Assembly: GCF_027111275.1 (NCBI RefSeq)
Contig: NZ_CP114286.1
Span: 558,001 to 622,000, forward strand
Source of the DNA: Flavobacterium luteolum
Lineage (GTDB): Bacteria > Bacteroidota > Bacteroidia > Flavobacteriales > Flavobacteriaceae
Length of the DNA: 64,000 nt
Direction of reading: 5' to 3'
Shown piece after piece: positions 50,830 to 62,100 of the stretch (position 1 is its first letter; each line of letters begins with the position of its first letter). The notes under the pieces were generated by a model. The model did not search any database. It was not told where the DNA came from and worked only from the letters and a program-made list of their open reading frames with translations. The translations under genes were made by a program, and so were the position numbers.

Positions 50830-52977
50830 TTAATTCTTTTTCAATATACTTCCAATACCTCGACCAATCTGTTCTATTGCCTCAATTCCTTTTGCTAGAG
50901 GCGATGCCGTAAAATCTTCATAAGCATCCATTGCGCTTTCTTTGCGATCGTCTTGCGGGTACACCAGTATTACGTTGTTGCTATCGAAGTATTTTTCGAA
51001 TTTCTGTGGCAACTTATCAAAGATAGATTGATACGAAACAGAACCTTTTCTAGAAAGATTAAAGACTACCAAATCTGTTGGTTTTATTTCGTCTGAAATG
51101 CTTTCAAAATCTTCCCAGTCAGAAACATTTTTAAATCCTAATTTGGCGTTTAATTTCAAATTATTCGCAATCTGCTGAATGGATTCATGCGTTTTGTATT
51201 CAGCATAAACCACAATTGGAATACTTAATTCTTGTGATAAACGACATATTTTCTGAAGCAGTAAATGAAAACCAACGCCTCTTTCAGTAAATGGAGGGCA
51301 GACAAAAACCAATCTTTTTTCTTCTATAAAATTCTTTTGGAATCTACAGATAAACAAACTTTTATCAACATTATTAATTATTGAATCGACATTTTCTCCA
51401 AATATTTTATCAATAAAACCTGTTTTTCTTGGCCAGCCTACAATCACAATATCAGACATGATTTCTTTAGAAGTTCTCGCAATTCCACTCGCAGGATTAT
51501 GATCAATTCTGGCAATAGTATTGATTTTAACTTCTGAAGCTGAACCTTGAATAACAAATTTATCAGCCGCTTTTCTGTATTTTAAAATGTTCTTTTCTGC
51601 CTGATTATTGTTAGGAACAATTGTTAATAAAGTAATTGGGTTAGATGATTTTTTATCTTTTATCAAAAGGGCAAAATCCAGTAAACTTGCTGCTGCAGAA
51701 GTTTTGGCCAGTGGAATCAGAATATGTTCGTCTAAAATTTGATCTCTTCCAGTATCTTCATGCGAGAATTCTTCTTCGCAGATAGCAATTTTCTTAGCCG
51801 CTTTTTCAGTCGCAAACGACGCTACGATGCAAGTAATCAGAATCAGGATAATAGTTCCGTTTAAAATATTTTCATCTAAAATTTTGGCTTTAAAACCTAC
51901 CAAAATAACAGCTAAAGTAGCAGCAGCGTGTGCACTGCTCAATCCGAAAATAAGCTGTCTTTCGGTTTTGGTGTATTTAAAAACAATTTGAGTAAAAAAT
52001 GCAGCAATCCATTTTCCGAATATCGCTACAACACTTAAAGTTCCTGCCACAATCAAAGCTGTAGGTCCGCTCAAAATAACGCTGACATCAACTAGCATTC
52101 CAACAGAAATCAAGAAAAACGGTATAAATAGCGAATTCCCCATAAATTCAATTCTATTCATCAGAGCAGATGAATGGGGAATTAACGGATTTAAAGCCAG
52201 ACCTGCTACGAACGCTCCAATGATTGGCTCTACTCCTGCTACTTCGGCCAAAAAGGCAGCAAAGAACACGACAGAAAGTACAAATATATAATGGGCGTGT
52301 TTCTCACTTTCTAGTTTCTTAAAAAACCATTTAGCAATTCTCGGAATAACCACAAACATAATAGCAGAGAAAATCGCTAAGGAAATTGTTAGTTTAATCC
52401 AAAATGCCTGATTTAAATTCCCCTGAGCGCTTCCCATAATCACGGCTAGAATAATCAAAACCGCAGTATCGGTCAAAATGGTTCCTCCTACTGTAATGGC
52501 AACCGCTTGGTTTTTGGCAATTCCCAGTTTACTTACAATCGGATAAGCAACCAAAGTGTGGGTCGCAAACATACTTGCTGTTAAGAAACTGGCATTAAAA
52601 TCGTATTGAAGCAAATAAAAACAAACTGGAAATCCTATGGAAAGTGGCAGAATAAACGTAAAAAAACCAAAAAGCAAACTCTTATTTCGATTGGCTTTAA
52701 ACTCATTCATATCCAATTCTAGTCCAGCAATAAACATAATGTATAAAAGACCAATAGTCGAAAAGAGATCAACCGCAGAGTTTTTTGCCAAGATATTTAA
52801 ACCGTGCGGACCGATAATAACTCCTGAAATAATAAGTCCAATAATTCCGGGAATGTTAATCTTTTTAAGTAAAATTGGACAAAGCAGAATTATAAAAAGT
52901 ATTAACGAAAAAATCAATACAGGGTTGCTTAAAGGTAATTCGAATTCTTGTAATAGATGTCTGAAAAATTCTATCAT
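50830..52977 (-). CDS. Cation:proton antiporter (CPA2) with C-terminal Usp-like region
   Basis: A 715-residue inner-membrane protein. Residues 1-385 hold about 12-13 membrane helices of the Na+/H+ exchanger (CPA2, KefB-like) type, including IPGIIGLIISGVIIGPHG, FIAGLELDMNEFKAN and FLAEVAGVEPIIGAFVAGLALNP. Residues about 420-700 form a cytoplasmic part with two universal-stress-like segments (EHILIPLAKTSAAASLLDFAL; KRLVFVCPPFTERGVGFHLLL). No TrkA-N (Rossmann) motif as in KefB/KefC is seen. It probably exchanges Na+ or K+ for protons; the ion is not determined. Head of a minus-strand run of three or four genes. Confidence 0.9.
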   Translation of the reverse strand: MIEFFRHLLQEFELPLSNPVLIFSLILFIILLCPILLKKINIPGIIGLIISGVIIGPHGLNILAKNSAVDLFSTIGLLYIMFIAGLELDMNEFKANRNKSLLFGFFTFILPLSIGFPVCFYLLQYDFNASFLTASMFATHTLVAYPIVSKLGIAKNQAVAITVGGTILTDTAVLIILAVIMGSAQGNLNQAFWIKLTISLAIFSAIMFVVIPRIAKWFFKKLESEKHAHYIFVLSVVFFAAFLAEVAGVEPIIGAFVAGLALNPLIPHSSALMNRIEFMGNSLFIPFFLISVGMLVDVSVILSGPTALIVAGTLSVVAIFGKWIAAFFTQIVFKYTKTERQLIFGLSSAHAAATLAVILVGFKAKILDENILNGTIILILITCIVASFATEKAAKKIAICEEEFSHEDTGRDQILDEHILIPLAKTSAAASLLDFALLIKDKKSSNPITLLTIVPNNNQAEKNILKYRKAADKFVIQGSASEVKINTIARIDHNPASGIARTSKEIMSDIVIVGWPRKTGFIDKIFGENVDSIINNVDKSLFICRFQKNFIEEKRLVFVCPPFTERGVGFHLLLQKICRLSQELSIPIVVYAEYKTHESIQQIANNLKLNAKLGFKNVSDWEDFESISDEIKPTDLVVFNLSRKGSVSYQSIFDKLPQKFEKYFDSNNVILVYPQDDRKESAMDAYEDFTASPLAKGIEAIEQIGRGIGSILKKN

Positions 52978-53247
52978 ATAGTAACTTTATCTTCTTGTGG
53001 TATTCATATTTGTAAAAAGACATTCTCAGAATTCAAACAAAATCCATGAAGTATTAATAATTAAAGAGCGAAGCATTAAATGCAACTCGTTCTTTTACAA
53101 AAATACCGAAAAAACACTAACTTTTAACGGAAACCGCATATTAAGGTTTTAAATTTATTTCGTTGCCGAATTATTAAATTTTAATATAATTTTTAACAAA
53201 TACGCAAGATTAACATTAAAAAATAAATCATCGTTGCATTATTCGAT

Positions 53248-53255
53248 TATCTTTG
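53248..53255 (+). promoter_or_regulatory. -7 box of the serine dehydratase gene
   Basis: TATCTTTG matches TAnnTTTG, 19 bp before the start codon. A TTG lies only 11 bp upstream, not at the usual spacing. Confidence 0.4.
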
Positions 53256-53274
53256 TCTTAACAAAAACTAAACA

Positions 53275-54702
53275 ATGGAAGAATGTATCTCTGTTTTTGA
53301 TATGCTTAAAATTGGCGTTGGCCCTTCAAGCTCACATACTTTAGGTCCTTGGCGTGCTGCCGAACGTTTTTTGGAAGAGCTCAAAGACGAAGCAATTTTA
53401 GACGATATTACAAGAGTAAAAGTCGACTTATATGGCTCACTTTCTTTAACTGGAAAAGGCCACGCAACAGATCTTGCCGTTATGCTCGGATTGAGCGGAC
53501 AAGATCCTGAATATATCCCTGTTGAAGATATCGCAGGAATTATTAAAAAAATCGAAACCACAAACGAAATCAATTTGGGCAACAAAAAAGTGATTCCGTT
53601 CTTTTTTCTTCAAGACATTGTTTTCAACAAAGACTTTCTTCCGTTTCACGCAAACGGATTGAAATTTACAGCTTACAAGTCTGATGATTCAGAATACGAA
53701 TCTACTTTTTATTCTATTGGTGGTGGATTTGTTGTAAAAGAAGAGCGTACAAATGCTAAAGAAAAAAAAGCCATAAAATGCGCCTTTCCTTACCCAATTC
53801 AAAACGCTGCTGAATTATTGAATTATACAGTTACAGAAAACAAATCAATTTCTGAAATTGTATATCAAAATGAAATTTCGATGCGTCCAGAAGCCGAAGT
53901 GCATTCCGAATTAATGCGTGTCTGGAACACCATGCTGGAGTGTATGTACATTGGCTGTCACTCTGAAGGTATTCTTCCTGGCGGACTTCATGTACGCAGA
54001 AGGGCTTTTGATATGCACCAAAATCTAATCGGATTATCCAATTATACCGACCCGCAAAGTTGGCTGGAAGAAATTAGAAAAACTGAAGTTAAATTTCGTC
54101 AAATTTTAAAATGGGTAAGCTGTTTTGCACTTGCCGTGAATGAAGTAAATGCATCTTTAGGACGTGTTGTAACTGCTCCAACTAACGGAAGTTCTGGTGT
54201 AATTCCTGCCGTTTTAATGTATTATATGGTAATTGAAAACCATAATGCAGGCGAAAAAGAAATCAAACAATTTTTGATGGTTGCAGGCGAAATTGGAAGT
54301 ATCTTCAAGAAAGGATCCACTATTTCTGCTGCAATGGGCGGATGTCAGGCCGAAATTGGCGTTTCGTCTTCTATGGCGGCGGCGGCACTTTGCGAATTAA
54401 TGGGTGGAACTCCTGCTCAGGTTTTAATGGCTGCTGAAATCGCAATGGAACATCATTTAGGTTTAACATGCGATCCAATTGGCGGTTTGGTACAGATTCC
54501 TTGTATCGAAAGAAATACAATGGGTGCAATTAAAGCGATAAATGCTGCTGAATTAGCTTTAGAAACTGATTCTAAAAATGCTAAAGTTCCTTTAGACAAA
54601 GTGATCAACACAATGTGGGAAACAGCAAAAGATATGAATTCAAAATACAAAGAAACTTCTGAAGGAGGTCTTGCAATCGCTGTAAATATGGCTGATTGCT
54701 AA
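53275..54702 (+). CDS. sdaA: L-serine ammonia-lyase (iron-sulfur type)
   Basis: It deaminates L-serine to pyruvate and ammonia using a 4Fe-4S cluster. The 475-residue protein is the fused, single-chain form: the beta domain (about 1-155, starting [21 protein letters not shown]) and the alpha domain (about 190-475). Cluster-type cysteines are present in [22 protein letters not shown] and [11 protein letters not shown], together with [11 protein letters not shown]. Length matches bacterial SdaA. It has its own promoter box and a terminator, so it is a single-gene unit. It competes with the epsC pathway for serine, but nothing here links their control. Confidence 0.95.
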   Translation: MEECISVFDMLKIGVGPSSSHTLGPWRAAERFLEELKDEAILDDITRVKVDLYGSLSLTGKGHATDLAVMLGLSGQDPEYIPVEDIAGIIKKIETTNEINLGNKKVIPFFFLQDIVFNKDFLPFHANGLKFTAYKSDDSEYESTFYSIGGGFVVKEERTNAKEKKAIKCAFPYPIQNAAELLNYTVTENKSISEIVYQNEISMRPEAEVHSELMRVWNTMLECMYIGCHSEGILPGGLHVRRRAFDMHQNLIGLSNYTDPQSWLEEIRKTEVKFRQILKWVSCFALAVNEVNASLGRVVTAPTNGSSGVIPAVLMYYMVIENHNAGEKEIKQFLMVAGEIGSIFKKGSTISAAMGGCQAEIGVSSSMAAAALCELMGGTPAQVLMAAEIAMEHHLGLTCDPIGGLVQIPCIERNTMGAIKAINAAELALETDSKNAKVPLDKVINTMWETAKDMNSKYKETSEGGLAIAVNMADC

Positions 54703-54710
54703 AATTTTTA

Positions 54711-54773
54711 TTTGCCACAGATTAAAAATAAAAATCTGTGAAAATCTTTTTAATCTGTGGCAAAAAAAAACAA
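54711..54773 (+). terminator. Terminator-like hairpin after sdaA (GCCACAGATTA repeat)
   Basis: An 18-bp perfect stem (54711-54728 with 54747-54764) contains TTTGCCACAGATT. It is rich in A after the stem on the plus strand and not in T, so it works better as an RNA end or on the minus strand. It shares its stem with the repeat at 31270-31337. The remaining 260 bp before panB hold only a 24-codon frame at 54911 that I do not regard as a gene. Confidence 0.55.
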
Positions 54774-55035
54774 AATCAAAGAGAAATAATTACAAGTTTT
54801 CAATCTTTTTATTGTTTGATGTCATACACTGTCTGAAAAAGCTTTCATTGAAAAACATAGAGCTTATACTGAAGCTTCTCTAAAATCACCTCACACTTAT
54901 AGTATCATAATGGAACACAGGCTATTCCGATTAGAATTTAAAGACAGTAAACTATTTTCTATCGAAATATTCTATTATTGCTGATTCCCATTCTACAATT
55001 ATTCAATACTTTTACATTATCAAAAAAACAATAAA

Positions 55036-55854
55036 ATGTCAGTAGCAAAAAAAGATTATAAAAGAATCACAACAAAGTCATTAATTGAAATGAAAAGCAA
55101 TGGAGAAAAAATCTCTATGCTTACTGCGTACGATTATACAATGGCTAAAATTGTTGATACCGCTGGTGTCGATGTAATTTTAGTTGGTGATTCGGCATCA
55201 AACGTAATGGCTGGTCACGAAACAACATTGCCAATTACTTTAGATCAAATGATTTATCATGCTTCTTCTGTAGTTCGCGCTGTAGAAAGAGGTTTGGTTG
55301 TAGTTGACTTGCCTTTTGGAAGTTATCAGTCAGATTCTAAAGAAGCCTTACGTTCTTCTATCAGAATCATGAAAGAAAGTGGTGCGCATGCTGTGAAACT
55401 TGAAGGTGGAAAAGAAATTAAAGAATCTATCAAAAAAATATTAAATGCTGGAATTCCAGTTATGGGACATTTAGGTCTAACTCCTCAATCTATCTATAAA
55501 TTCGGAACTTATACTGTTCGTGCCAAAGAAGAAGAAGAAGCAGACAAGTTAATTGAAGATGCTCAAATGCTTGAAAAAGTAGGGTGCTTTGCTGTTGTTT
55601 TGGAAAAAATTCCAGCTGCTCTTGCTAAAAAAGTAGCAGAAAGCATTTCTATTCCTGTTATCGGAATTGGTGCCGGAGGCGGTGTTGACGGTCAAGTTTT
55701 AGTAATTCACGATATGTTAGGAATGAATAATGAGTTTAGTCCGCGTTTCTTACGCCGTTATTTAAATTTATACGAACAAATGACACAAGCAATTGGTCAA
55801 TATGCTGCAGATGTTAAGTCTAGCGATTTTCCGAACGCTAGCGAACAATACTAA
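55036..55854 (+). CDS. panB: 3-methyl-2-oxobutanoate hydroxymethyltransferase
   Basis: PanB adds a hydroxymethyl group from methylene-tetrahydrofolate to 2-oxoisovalerate, the first step of pantothenate (coenzyme A) synthesis. The 272-residue protein shows the standard motifs: [68 protein letters not shown] and the catalytic-region [15 protein letters not shown] with [10 protein letters not shown]. panC and panD are not adjacent. It is followed by a repeat/terminator block and then an RluA gene. Confidence 0.96.
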   Translation: MSVAKKDYKRITTKSLIEMKSNGEKISMLTAYDYTMAKIVDTAGVDVILVGDSASNVMAGHETTLPITLDQMIYHASSVVRAVERGLVVVDLPFGSYQSDSKEALRSSIRIMKESGAHAVKLEGGKEIKESIKKILNAGIPVMGHLGLTPQSIYKFGTYTVRAKEEEEADKLIEDAQMLEKVGCFAVVLEKIPAALAKKVAESISIPVIGIGAGGGVDGQVLVIHDMLGMNNEFSPRFLRRYLNLYEQMTQAIGQYAADVKSSDFPNASEQY

Positions 55855-55861
55855 TTTTTTT

Positions 55862-55915
55862 TAAGATACTAAGGTTCTGAGTTGCTATCCCGATAACTAT
55901 CGGGACTAAGTTTTT
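55862..55915. repeat. CTAAG-family repeat with CCCGATA palindrome
   Basis: AAGATACTAAGGTTCTGAG (CTAAG family) is followed by the palindrome CCCGATA/TATCGGG at about 55889-55904. It lies directly after the panB stop. Confidence 0.6.
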
Positions 55916-55961
55916 AGGTTCAAAGAAGCAAAGGAACAAAGGTTCAAAGATTTTTGAATTG

Positions 55962-55992
55962 CCTCCAGCTTTAGCTGGAGGTATCTTTTTTT
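55962..55992 (+). terminator. Intrinsic terminator after panB
   Basis: CCTCCAGC pairs with GCTGGAGG (55962-55981) around a four-base loop and is followed by a T-rich tract. It is similar to a GGCTTTAGCC-type element just downstream (near 56003-56014). Confidence 0.8.
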
Positions 55993-56045
55993 AGATCTCT
56001 AAAAGGCTTTAGCCAAATCTTTATATATAATTCGAAATTCTCATT

Positions 56046-56735
56046 ATGAAAATTATTTCTACTAAAGACAATCTCCAAGTTTTACACGAAGACAATCACA
56101 TAATTGTGGTCAATAAACGTGTGGGTGATATTGTACAGGGAGATAAAACAGGCGACAAACCTTTGTCTGATGTTGTAAAAGAATACATTAAAGCCAAATA
56201 CAATAAACCTGGTGATGTTTTTTTAGGTGTTATTCATCGTTTGGATCGACCAACAACAGGAATTGTAGTTTTTGCGAGAACCAGTAAGGCTTTATCGCGA
56301 ATGAATGAATTGTTTAGTAATCGCGAAACAAAAAAAACATATTGGGCTGTTGTAAAGAATAAACCAATTGAAGCGTCTGCTAAACTGGTTCATTATTTAA
56401 AACGAAATGAAAAAAATAATACTTCAAAAGCACATTTAAAAGAAGTTCCTGATAGCAAATTAGCAAGTTTAGATTATACCATAATTAAAGAACTTCAAAA
56501 TTATACTGCGCTCGAAATCAATTTACATACGGGGCGTCATCATCAAATTCGTGCACAGTTATCTGCAATTGGTTCGCCAATTAAAGGAGACCTTAAATAT
56601 GGCGCAGACCGAAGCAATCCGGATGGAGGAATTCATCTTCATGCCAGAAAACTCACTTTTGTGCATCCTGTTTCTAAAGAAAACGTTACGATTATTGCTC
56701 CTACGCCAGATGATCCAATTTGGAATGCTGTATGA
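56046..56735 (+). CDS. RluA family pseudouridine synthase
   Basis: A 229-residue pseudouridine synthase with the catalytic aspartate D67 in HRLDRPTTGIVVFART and the RluA-family ends LHTGRHHQIRAQL and GGIHLHARKLTFVHP. No S4 RNA-binding domain precedes the catalytic domain, as in the short RluA/TruC-like members. Target RNA cannot be told. The start at 56046 follows the terminator block, so it is the first gene of a new unit, with the aldehyde dehydrogenase 76 bp downstream. Confidence 0.9.
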   Translation: MKIISTKDNLQVLHEDNHIIVVNKRVGDIVQGDKTGDKPLSDVVKEYIKAKYNKPGDVFLGVIHRLDRPTTGIVVFARTSKALSRMNELFSNRETKKTYWAVVKNKPIEASAKLVHYLKRNEKNNTSKAHLKEVPDSKLASLDYTIIKELQNYTALEINLHTGRHHQIRAQLSAIGSPIKGDLKYGADRSNPDGGIHLHARKLTFVHPVSKENVTIIAPTPDDPIWNAV

Positions 56736-56811
56736 TTTTTATGATTTAATTGTTAAATTTTTAAATTTTATCGATTAACTTGCATGGAGTAAAAAACAAG
56801 CTAATCGGAAA

Positions 56812-58140
56812 ATGGATTATAAAAGTAACATCGGATATCGAAAGGAAACTCTAAAAAAGTTATTGTACAATATTCAGAAAAGTGAAGATTTAATTGTAAA
56901 AGCTTTGTACGATGACTTTAAAAAACCGGAGTTCGAAGCTGTTTTGACCGAAACCAATTATGTCATTTCAGAGCTTAAAGATGTTATAAAAAACATCAAT
57001 AAATGGGCAAGACCCAAACGTGTCCTTCCATCCATTCTTAATTTTCCTTCTAGCGATTACATTTACAAAGAACCTTACGGAGATGTATTGATTATTGCGC
57101 CTTGGAATTATCCTTTTCAGCTGGCTTTATGTCCTCTGGTTGCTGCAGTTGCTGCAGGAAATAGAGTAGTTTTAAAACCTTCTGAACTTACGCCTCATAC
57201 CTCTGCCGTAATTGCAAAAATTATAGAAAAAACTTTTCATGTTAATCATGTTGAAGTTTTTGAAGGCGGAATTGAAGTTTCTAATAAACTGCTTGCACAG
57301 CGCTGGGATTATATCTTTTTTACCGGAAGTGTCGCTGTTGGTAAAATTGTTGCAAAAACAGCAGCAGAAAACCTAACTCCTGTTACGCTCGAATTAGGAG
57401 GGAAAAATCCATGTATAATTGACGAAACTGCCAATTTAAAGCTCGCCGCAAAACGAATTGTCTGGGGGAAATTTATCAATGCTGGCCAAACTTGCATTGC
57501 TCCTGATTATATTCTGATTCAGAAAAACATGAAGGTTAATTTCATTTCTTATCTAATTGAGGAAATCATAAAAGCGTATGGCAAAAAAATAGACAAATCT
57601 CCCGATTTCGCTAGAATTATAAATACAAAAAATTGGTACCGACTAACCAATATGATTCAAAATGAACATGTTTTATTTGGAGGAGAAAGCGATGCCAACA
57701 AACTTTATATTGCCCCAACACTTCTTGAAGAGCCAGATTTGGACAGTCCGGTTATGAAAGAAGAAATCTTCGGTCCGATTCTTCCAATTCTAGTTTACGA
57801 AAATGAAAATGACATCGAAAAGATTGTCAGCCGATATGAGAAACCTCTTTCATTTTATATTTTTAGCGAAAATAATTCATTCGTTCAGCAATTACTTTCA
57901 AAATATTCCTTTGGAGGTGGCTGTATCAACGACACTGTGATTCATTTTTCTAACAATAGATTACCTTTTGGCGGTGTTGGTCATAGCGGAATTGGAGCTT
58001 ATCATGGCAAACGAAGCTTCGACACATTTTCTCATCATAAAGCAATTGTAAAAAAAGGAAACTGGTTGGATTTGCCTATGCGTTATGCACCTTACAAAGA
58101 CAAACTGGTTTCAATAAAACGAATTTTAGACTGGTTATAA
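56812..58140 (+). CDS. Aldehyde dehydrogenase (class 3-like)
   Basis: A 442-residue NAD(P)-dependent aldehyde dehydrogenase. The sequence shows IIAPWNYPFQLAL (cofactor entrance), KPSEL, FTGSVAVG (NAD-binding turn), the catalytic-region glutamate E194 in TLELGGKNP, the nucleophile C228 in NAGQTCIAPDY and the FGP(I)LP motif. The short length and lack of the N-terminal extension place it with the class 3 (fatty aldehyde, YwdH-like) group. No partner pathway gene is beside it. Substrate therefore unassigned, but medium- or long-chain aldehydes are plausible. Confidence 0.93.
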   Translation: MDYKSNIGYRKETLKKLLYNIQKSEDLIVKALYDDFKKPEFEAVLTETNYVISELKDVIKNINKWARPKRVLPSILNFPSSDYIYKEPYGDVLIIAPWNYPFQLALCPLVAAVAAGNRVVLKPSELTPHTSAVIAKIIEKTFHVNHVEVFEGGIEVSNKLLAQRWDYIFFTGSVAVGKIVAKTAAENLTPVTLELGGKNPCIIDETANLKLAAKRIVWGKFINAGQTCIAPDYILIQKNMKVNFISYLIEEIIKAYGKKIDKSPDFARIINTKNWYRLTNMIQNEHVLFGGESDANKLYIAPTLLEEPDLDSPVMKEEIFGPILPILVYENENDIEKIVSRYEKPLSFYIFSENNSFVQQLLSKYSFGGGCINDTVIHFSNNRLPFGGVGHSGIGAYHGKRSFDTFSHHKAIVKKGNWLDLPMRYAPYKDKLVSIKRILDWL

Positions 58141-58260
58141 ATCAGTTAGAAACATTTCGGAATGTTTTATAGATTTTTATACTGAATTGATTAAAAATAT
58201 TATATTTACGTCAAGATACCTTTCAAATAGTACAAGTCTATAAAACAATTTTACATACAA

Positions 58261-59058
58261 ATGAAATCTACACTTAACCAAATTGAGGACATTAAAAAAA
58301 ATGGCTATTCCCTTGATTTTGCTACAGTTTTTAATCACGCTTTCGAAAACTATAAAAAAATAGCACTTTATTCTGGGCTAATCATTTTAGTATTTTCAAT
58401 TATTGCCGCTGTGGCTTTTATGGGCATTATGATTGCCTATTTTGGAGCTGAAGCCATGACAAAAGATTTTATTCAAAACATAGAAAACCAACAATTCACT
58501 GCTGTTCAGCTTGTAATACAAACCGTTGCTGTTTCTCTGCTTGCTGGAATTACAGCTCCATTTGGCGCAGGTTTTCTTAAAATGGCAGATTCTGCAGATA
58601 AAGATGTAGAATTTAATGTTTCAACTATTTTCAGCTATTACAAAGCGCCCTATTTTGGACAAATTTTTGTTGCTGCTTTTATTCCTGCTTTAATAGGAAC
58701 AGCTCTTGCTACTTTAGTAGAAAGTTCAGGAATTTTATTTGTCGGAAATCTGATTTCATTTACAGTTTCTTTCTTTATGTATCTATCAATTCCATTAATT
58801 GTTTTTGGAAACCTTAATGCAATTGATGCCATAAAATCAAGCTTAATTATCGTTACTAAAAATCCGCTTAACATATTTGCTTTTTTTATCATAGGTTTTC
58901 TTGGTTCGATGGTAGGCTTTATAGGCTGTTGCGTCGGAATTATTTTCACGGTTGTTTTTAACAGTTCTATGATTTACGCCACCTATTTTGCCATTTTTGG
59001 AACACCATCTGAAGAAGAAGATTCAATTGATTCAATCGGAAAATACAATGTAGATTAA
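58261..59058 (+). CDS. Polytopic membrane protein, unknown
   Basis: A 265-residue protein with six membrane helices (about 37-63, 80-103, 132-150, 155-177, 201-218 and 219-243). The cytoplasmic N-terminus has LDFATVFNHAFENYKKI, and a loop KMADSADKDVEFNVSTIFSYYKAPYFGQIF joins helices 2 and 3. This layout resembles a group of uncharacterised Bacteroidota membrane proteins related to the DUF975-like superfamily. No transport motif is seen. It stands alone before the hybrid kinase. Confidence 0.75.
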   Translation: MKSTLNQIEDIKKNGYSLDFATVFNHAFENYKKIALYSGLIILVFSIIAAVAFMGIMIAYFGAEAMTKDFIQNIENQQFTAVQLVIQTVAVSLLAGITAPFGAGFLKMADSADKDVEFNVSTIFSYYKAPYFGQIFVAAFIPALIGTALATLVESSGILFVGNLISFTVSFFMYLSIPLIVFGNLNAIDAIKSSLIIVTKNPLNIFAFFIIGFLGSMVGFIGCCVGIIFTVVFNSSMIYATYFAIFGTPSEEEDSIDSIGKYNVD

Positions 59059-59147
59059 AATAGAAATTTCTTAATTAAAGAGAACCTAACCACTTCTTTT
59101 AAGAATTTTCAAAACGCTATTTACTTAACCAACATACCCCAAATTCT

Positions 59148-62100
59148 ATGGCCGCAAACTGTAGTTTTTTCAATTCGGTTATCTCAGGAATTTCCGCTAT
59201 AGGGAGTGCCTTTGAATCAATTATGACCGGATGGTATGTGTTTAATTCTGACATCATTTATTACAACAACCCTAAACTTATTGTTTTAGGGTTATCGCTT
59301 ATTGCTTTTCTTTCTCTTTTAGTTTATCAGTTTTTTAGGATCAAAGCTAAAATTGGATATTTCATCGAAAAGAAGAAAGAACAAGATGCTATAGGCAAAG
59401 AATACCAGCTTTATATTTTATTTTTTGGTATTGCTGTCATTGTCATCGAAATCATTAATGAAATTTTCAAGATTAGACCCAAAAGTCTATTAATTGTAAA
59501 TGTTCTAATTGGTGTTTTTGTGCTTGTTATTTATATAATAACGAACAAAATCAGATGGGTTAGAGAACAAATTCAGCAGATTTTCATATCTTGTTTTTTC
59601 ATTTACATAAGCTACGTAGCGTATAACATTGTCACTTTAAAAAGTGATGTTGTACCAATCATTGTCTTTCTGATTTCTTTTTTCTTTTCGTACAGCATTC
59701 TTAAGCCCATAAAAATCTACTGGTCTTTTGTTGCTTTAACTTTCACCTTTCTAATTGCTGCGTTAGCATTTCATCTCATACCGATAAAATCATCCATTTT
59801 ACTACTCAATTTCTGCATTCTTATTTTCATTATCAATCAAGTAAAATATGCCGTTTTATTAAACAATCGCGATAATTTTAGATTTGCTAACGAAATTGTT
59901 CATAAAGGAAATTCACTCACAATAGCATCCAATCAGAAAGGCGAAATACTATTTTGTAGCGAAACTATAACTTCTATTCTAGGACATCAGCCTGAAGAAG
60001 TTATGGGATTAAAATTCTGGGAGCTACCTCACGATTCAGAGCCAGAAGAAAAATTAAACCTTGCCAATAATCCAGAAAACAGACTTTACATCAGGAAATT
60101 AAAAACTAAAAACGGCGAATACAAATACATCCAATGGAAAGATAAAAAGTTCTCAGATGATTTAATCATCAGCATTGGGCAAGATGTTACAGAACAGGTT
60201 ATTGTTCAAGATCAATACAAAAATTTAATCCAAACCGCGACTGATATTATTTTCGAAATTGATGCCGAAGGTCATTTTACTTTTATAAATGAATTTGGAA
60301 TTTCAGTACTGGGCTACACTGAAAATGAGATTATAAATAAACACTATTCTAACTTTATTCACGAAAATTATATCAGCAGTGCAGTAGATTTTTATGAAAA
60401 TTTAGTGCTTAATGAAAGTAATTATCCTATTATTGAAATCCCTATATTAAAGAAAAATGGTGAAGAAATATGGATTTCGCAAAAAATCATTGTCCGTAAA
60501 AATGATTTAGGATTAACAACTGGTTTTTCTGGAATTGCAAGAGATATTACAGAGAAAAAAAATATTGAGAACGAGAAAAAAAAGCGTCTTAAAAAAATTG
60601 AAGCCTATAATAATTCGACCAAAAAATTATCAACTACAGACTTTAGCAAATACGACGAATTAAACACGGTTATTGATTTAATATTAAAAGAAGCCGCTTC
60701 GATAAGTCATGCCAACCGCGTAAGTTTCTGGAAATATGATAGTGACTTAATTACTTGCAAAAATCTTTTTAGCCTTGATAACCAAAGTTTAAGCGACAAA
60801 AACATTTTAAATAAAGAGTCCTATCCTATTTATTTTGAAACACTAAACAATAAAGCCATTATTAATGCTCCAGATGTTTTCAATAAATTGGAAACATCTG
60901 AATTTGAAAAACTTTACTTTACAAAAAACAATATAAAATCAATGCTGGATGTCCCGATTTTCTTAACAGGACAATTGGCAGGAGTTGTTTGTTTTGAAAA
61001 TACGGAACAAAAACGAGAATGGGATAATGAAGACATTAATTATGCAAGAACTATTTCAGATGTAATTTCGCTTGCCATTTCTTCTCAAATGCGTTTAGAA
61101 GCAGAAAGAAAACTAGAACTTAAGAGCCAACTTTTGTCAGCACTTTCTTTATGCACCGAAAAGTTCCTGCTTAGCAAAACTACTCACCTAATGTTTCAGG
61201 AGACCTATGATATTATTGGAAAAGCAGCCAAAGTAGATCATATGTATTATTACGAAAAAGATGCAATCTACAATACTGTCAGTCAAAAATACAAATGGTC
61301 GCGAGAAGGAGTCATTCATCAGATGACACCACTTCGTCATATGACTGAAGAAAATCTGAAGGAAATTTACGAGGTTGCATCGCAGAGAAAAATCTTAAAC
61401 ACCTTAACTCAAAATCTTAATGAAGGATTTTTCAAAAAACTTCTGATCGATAATGAAATTAAATCAATTTTAATTTTACCGCTTTACATTAACGATATTT
61501 TCACTGGTTTTATTGGTTTCGACGATTGTACAATAGAAAAACAATGGTCTGAAGATGAAATCAACATCTTCCAAGTATTAGCAAACAATATTTCGTCTGC
61601 ATTAGAAAGAAATCGAAATGAAACTAAAATTATCGAAAGTGAAGAAAAATTCAAACTGATTGCTAACAATATTCCAGGAACAGTTTATTTATCCAAATTC
61701 GATGCTTTCTCGACCAAAATATTCCTAAACGATGAAGTCACAAGCCTAACCGGATATTCAAAATCCGAGTTTATTGAAAATAACTTATCCTTTCTTTCGT
61801 TAATACATCCAGATGATAAAGAAGAAGTAATTAACAATCAAATTGATAATTTACAAAACGGAATGCCTCTGCATAATGTATACCGCATTAAGCGCAAAAG
61901 TGGCGAGTTTATTTGGATAGAAGAGTTTGGAGACGTAATTAAACGAGATGACGAAATTGAATTTGTCGGCGGAATTTATTTTGACATTACAAGCAAAAAG
62001 GAAATCGAAGATGCTATAAAAGCCAAACAGCTGGCAGAAGCTGCTAGCAAATCAAAATCTGACTTTTTAGCCAATATGTCTCACGAAATCAGAACTCCAC

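Noticed and set aside
54911..54985. 24-codon frame between sdaA and panB
   Set aside because: Too short, with no neighbour relation or recognisable motif.
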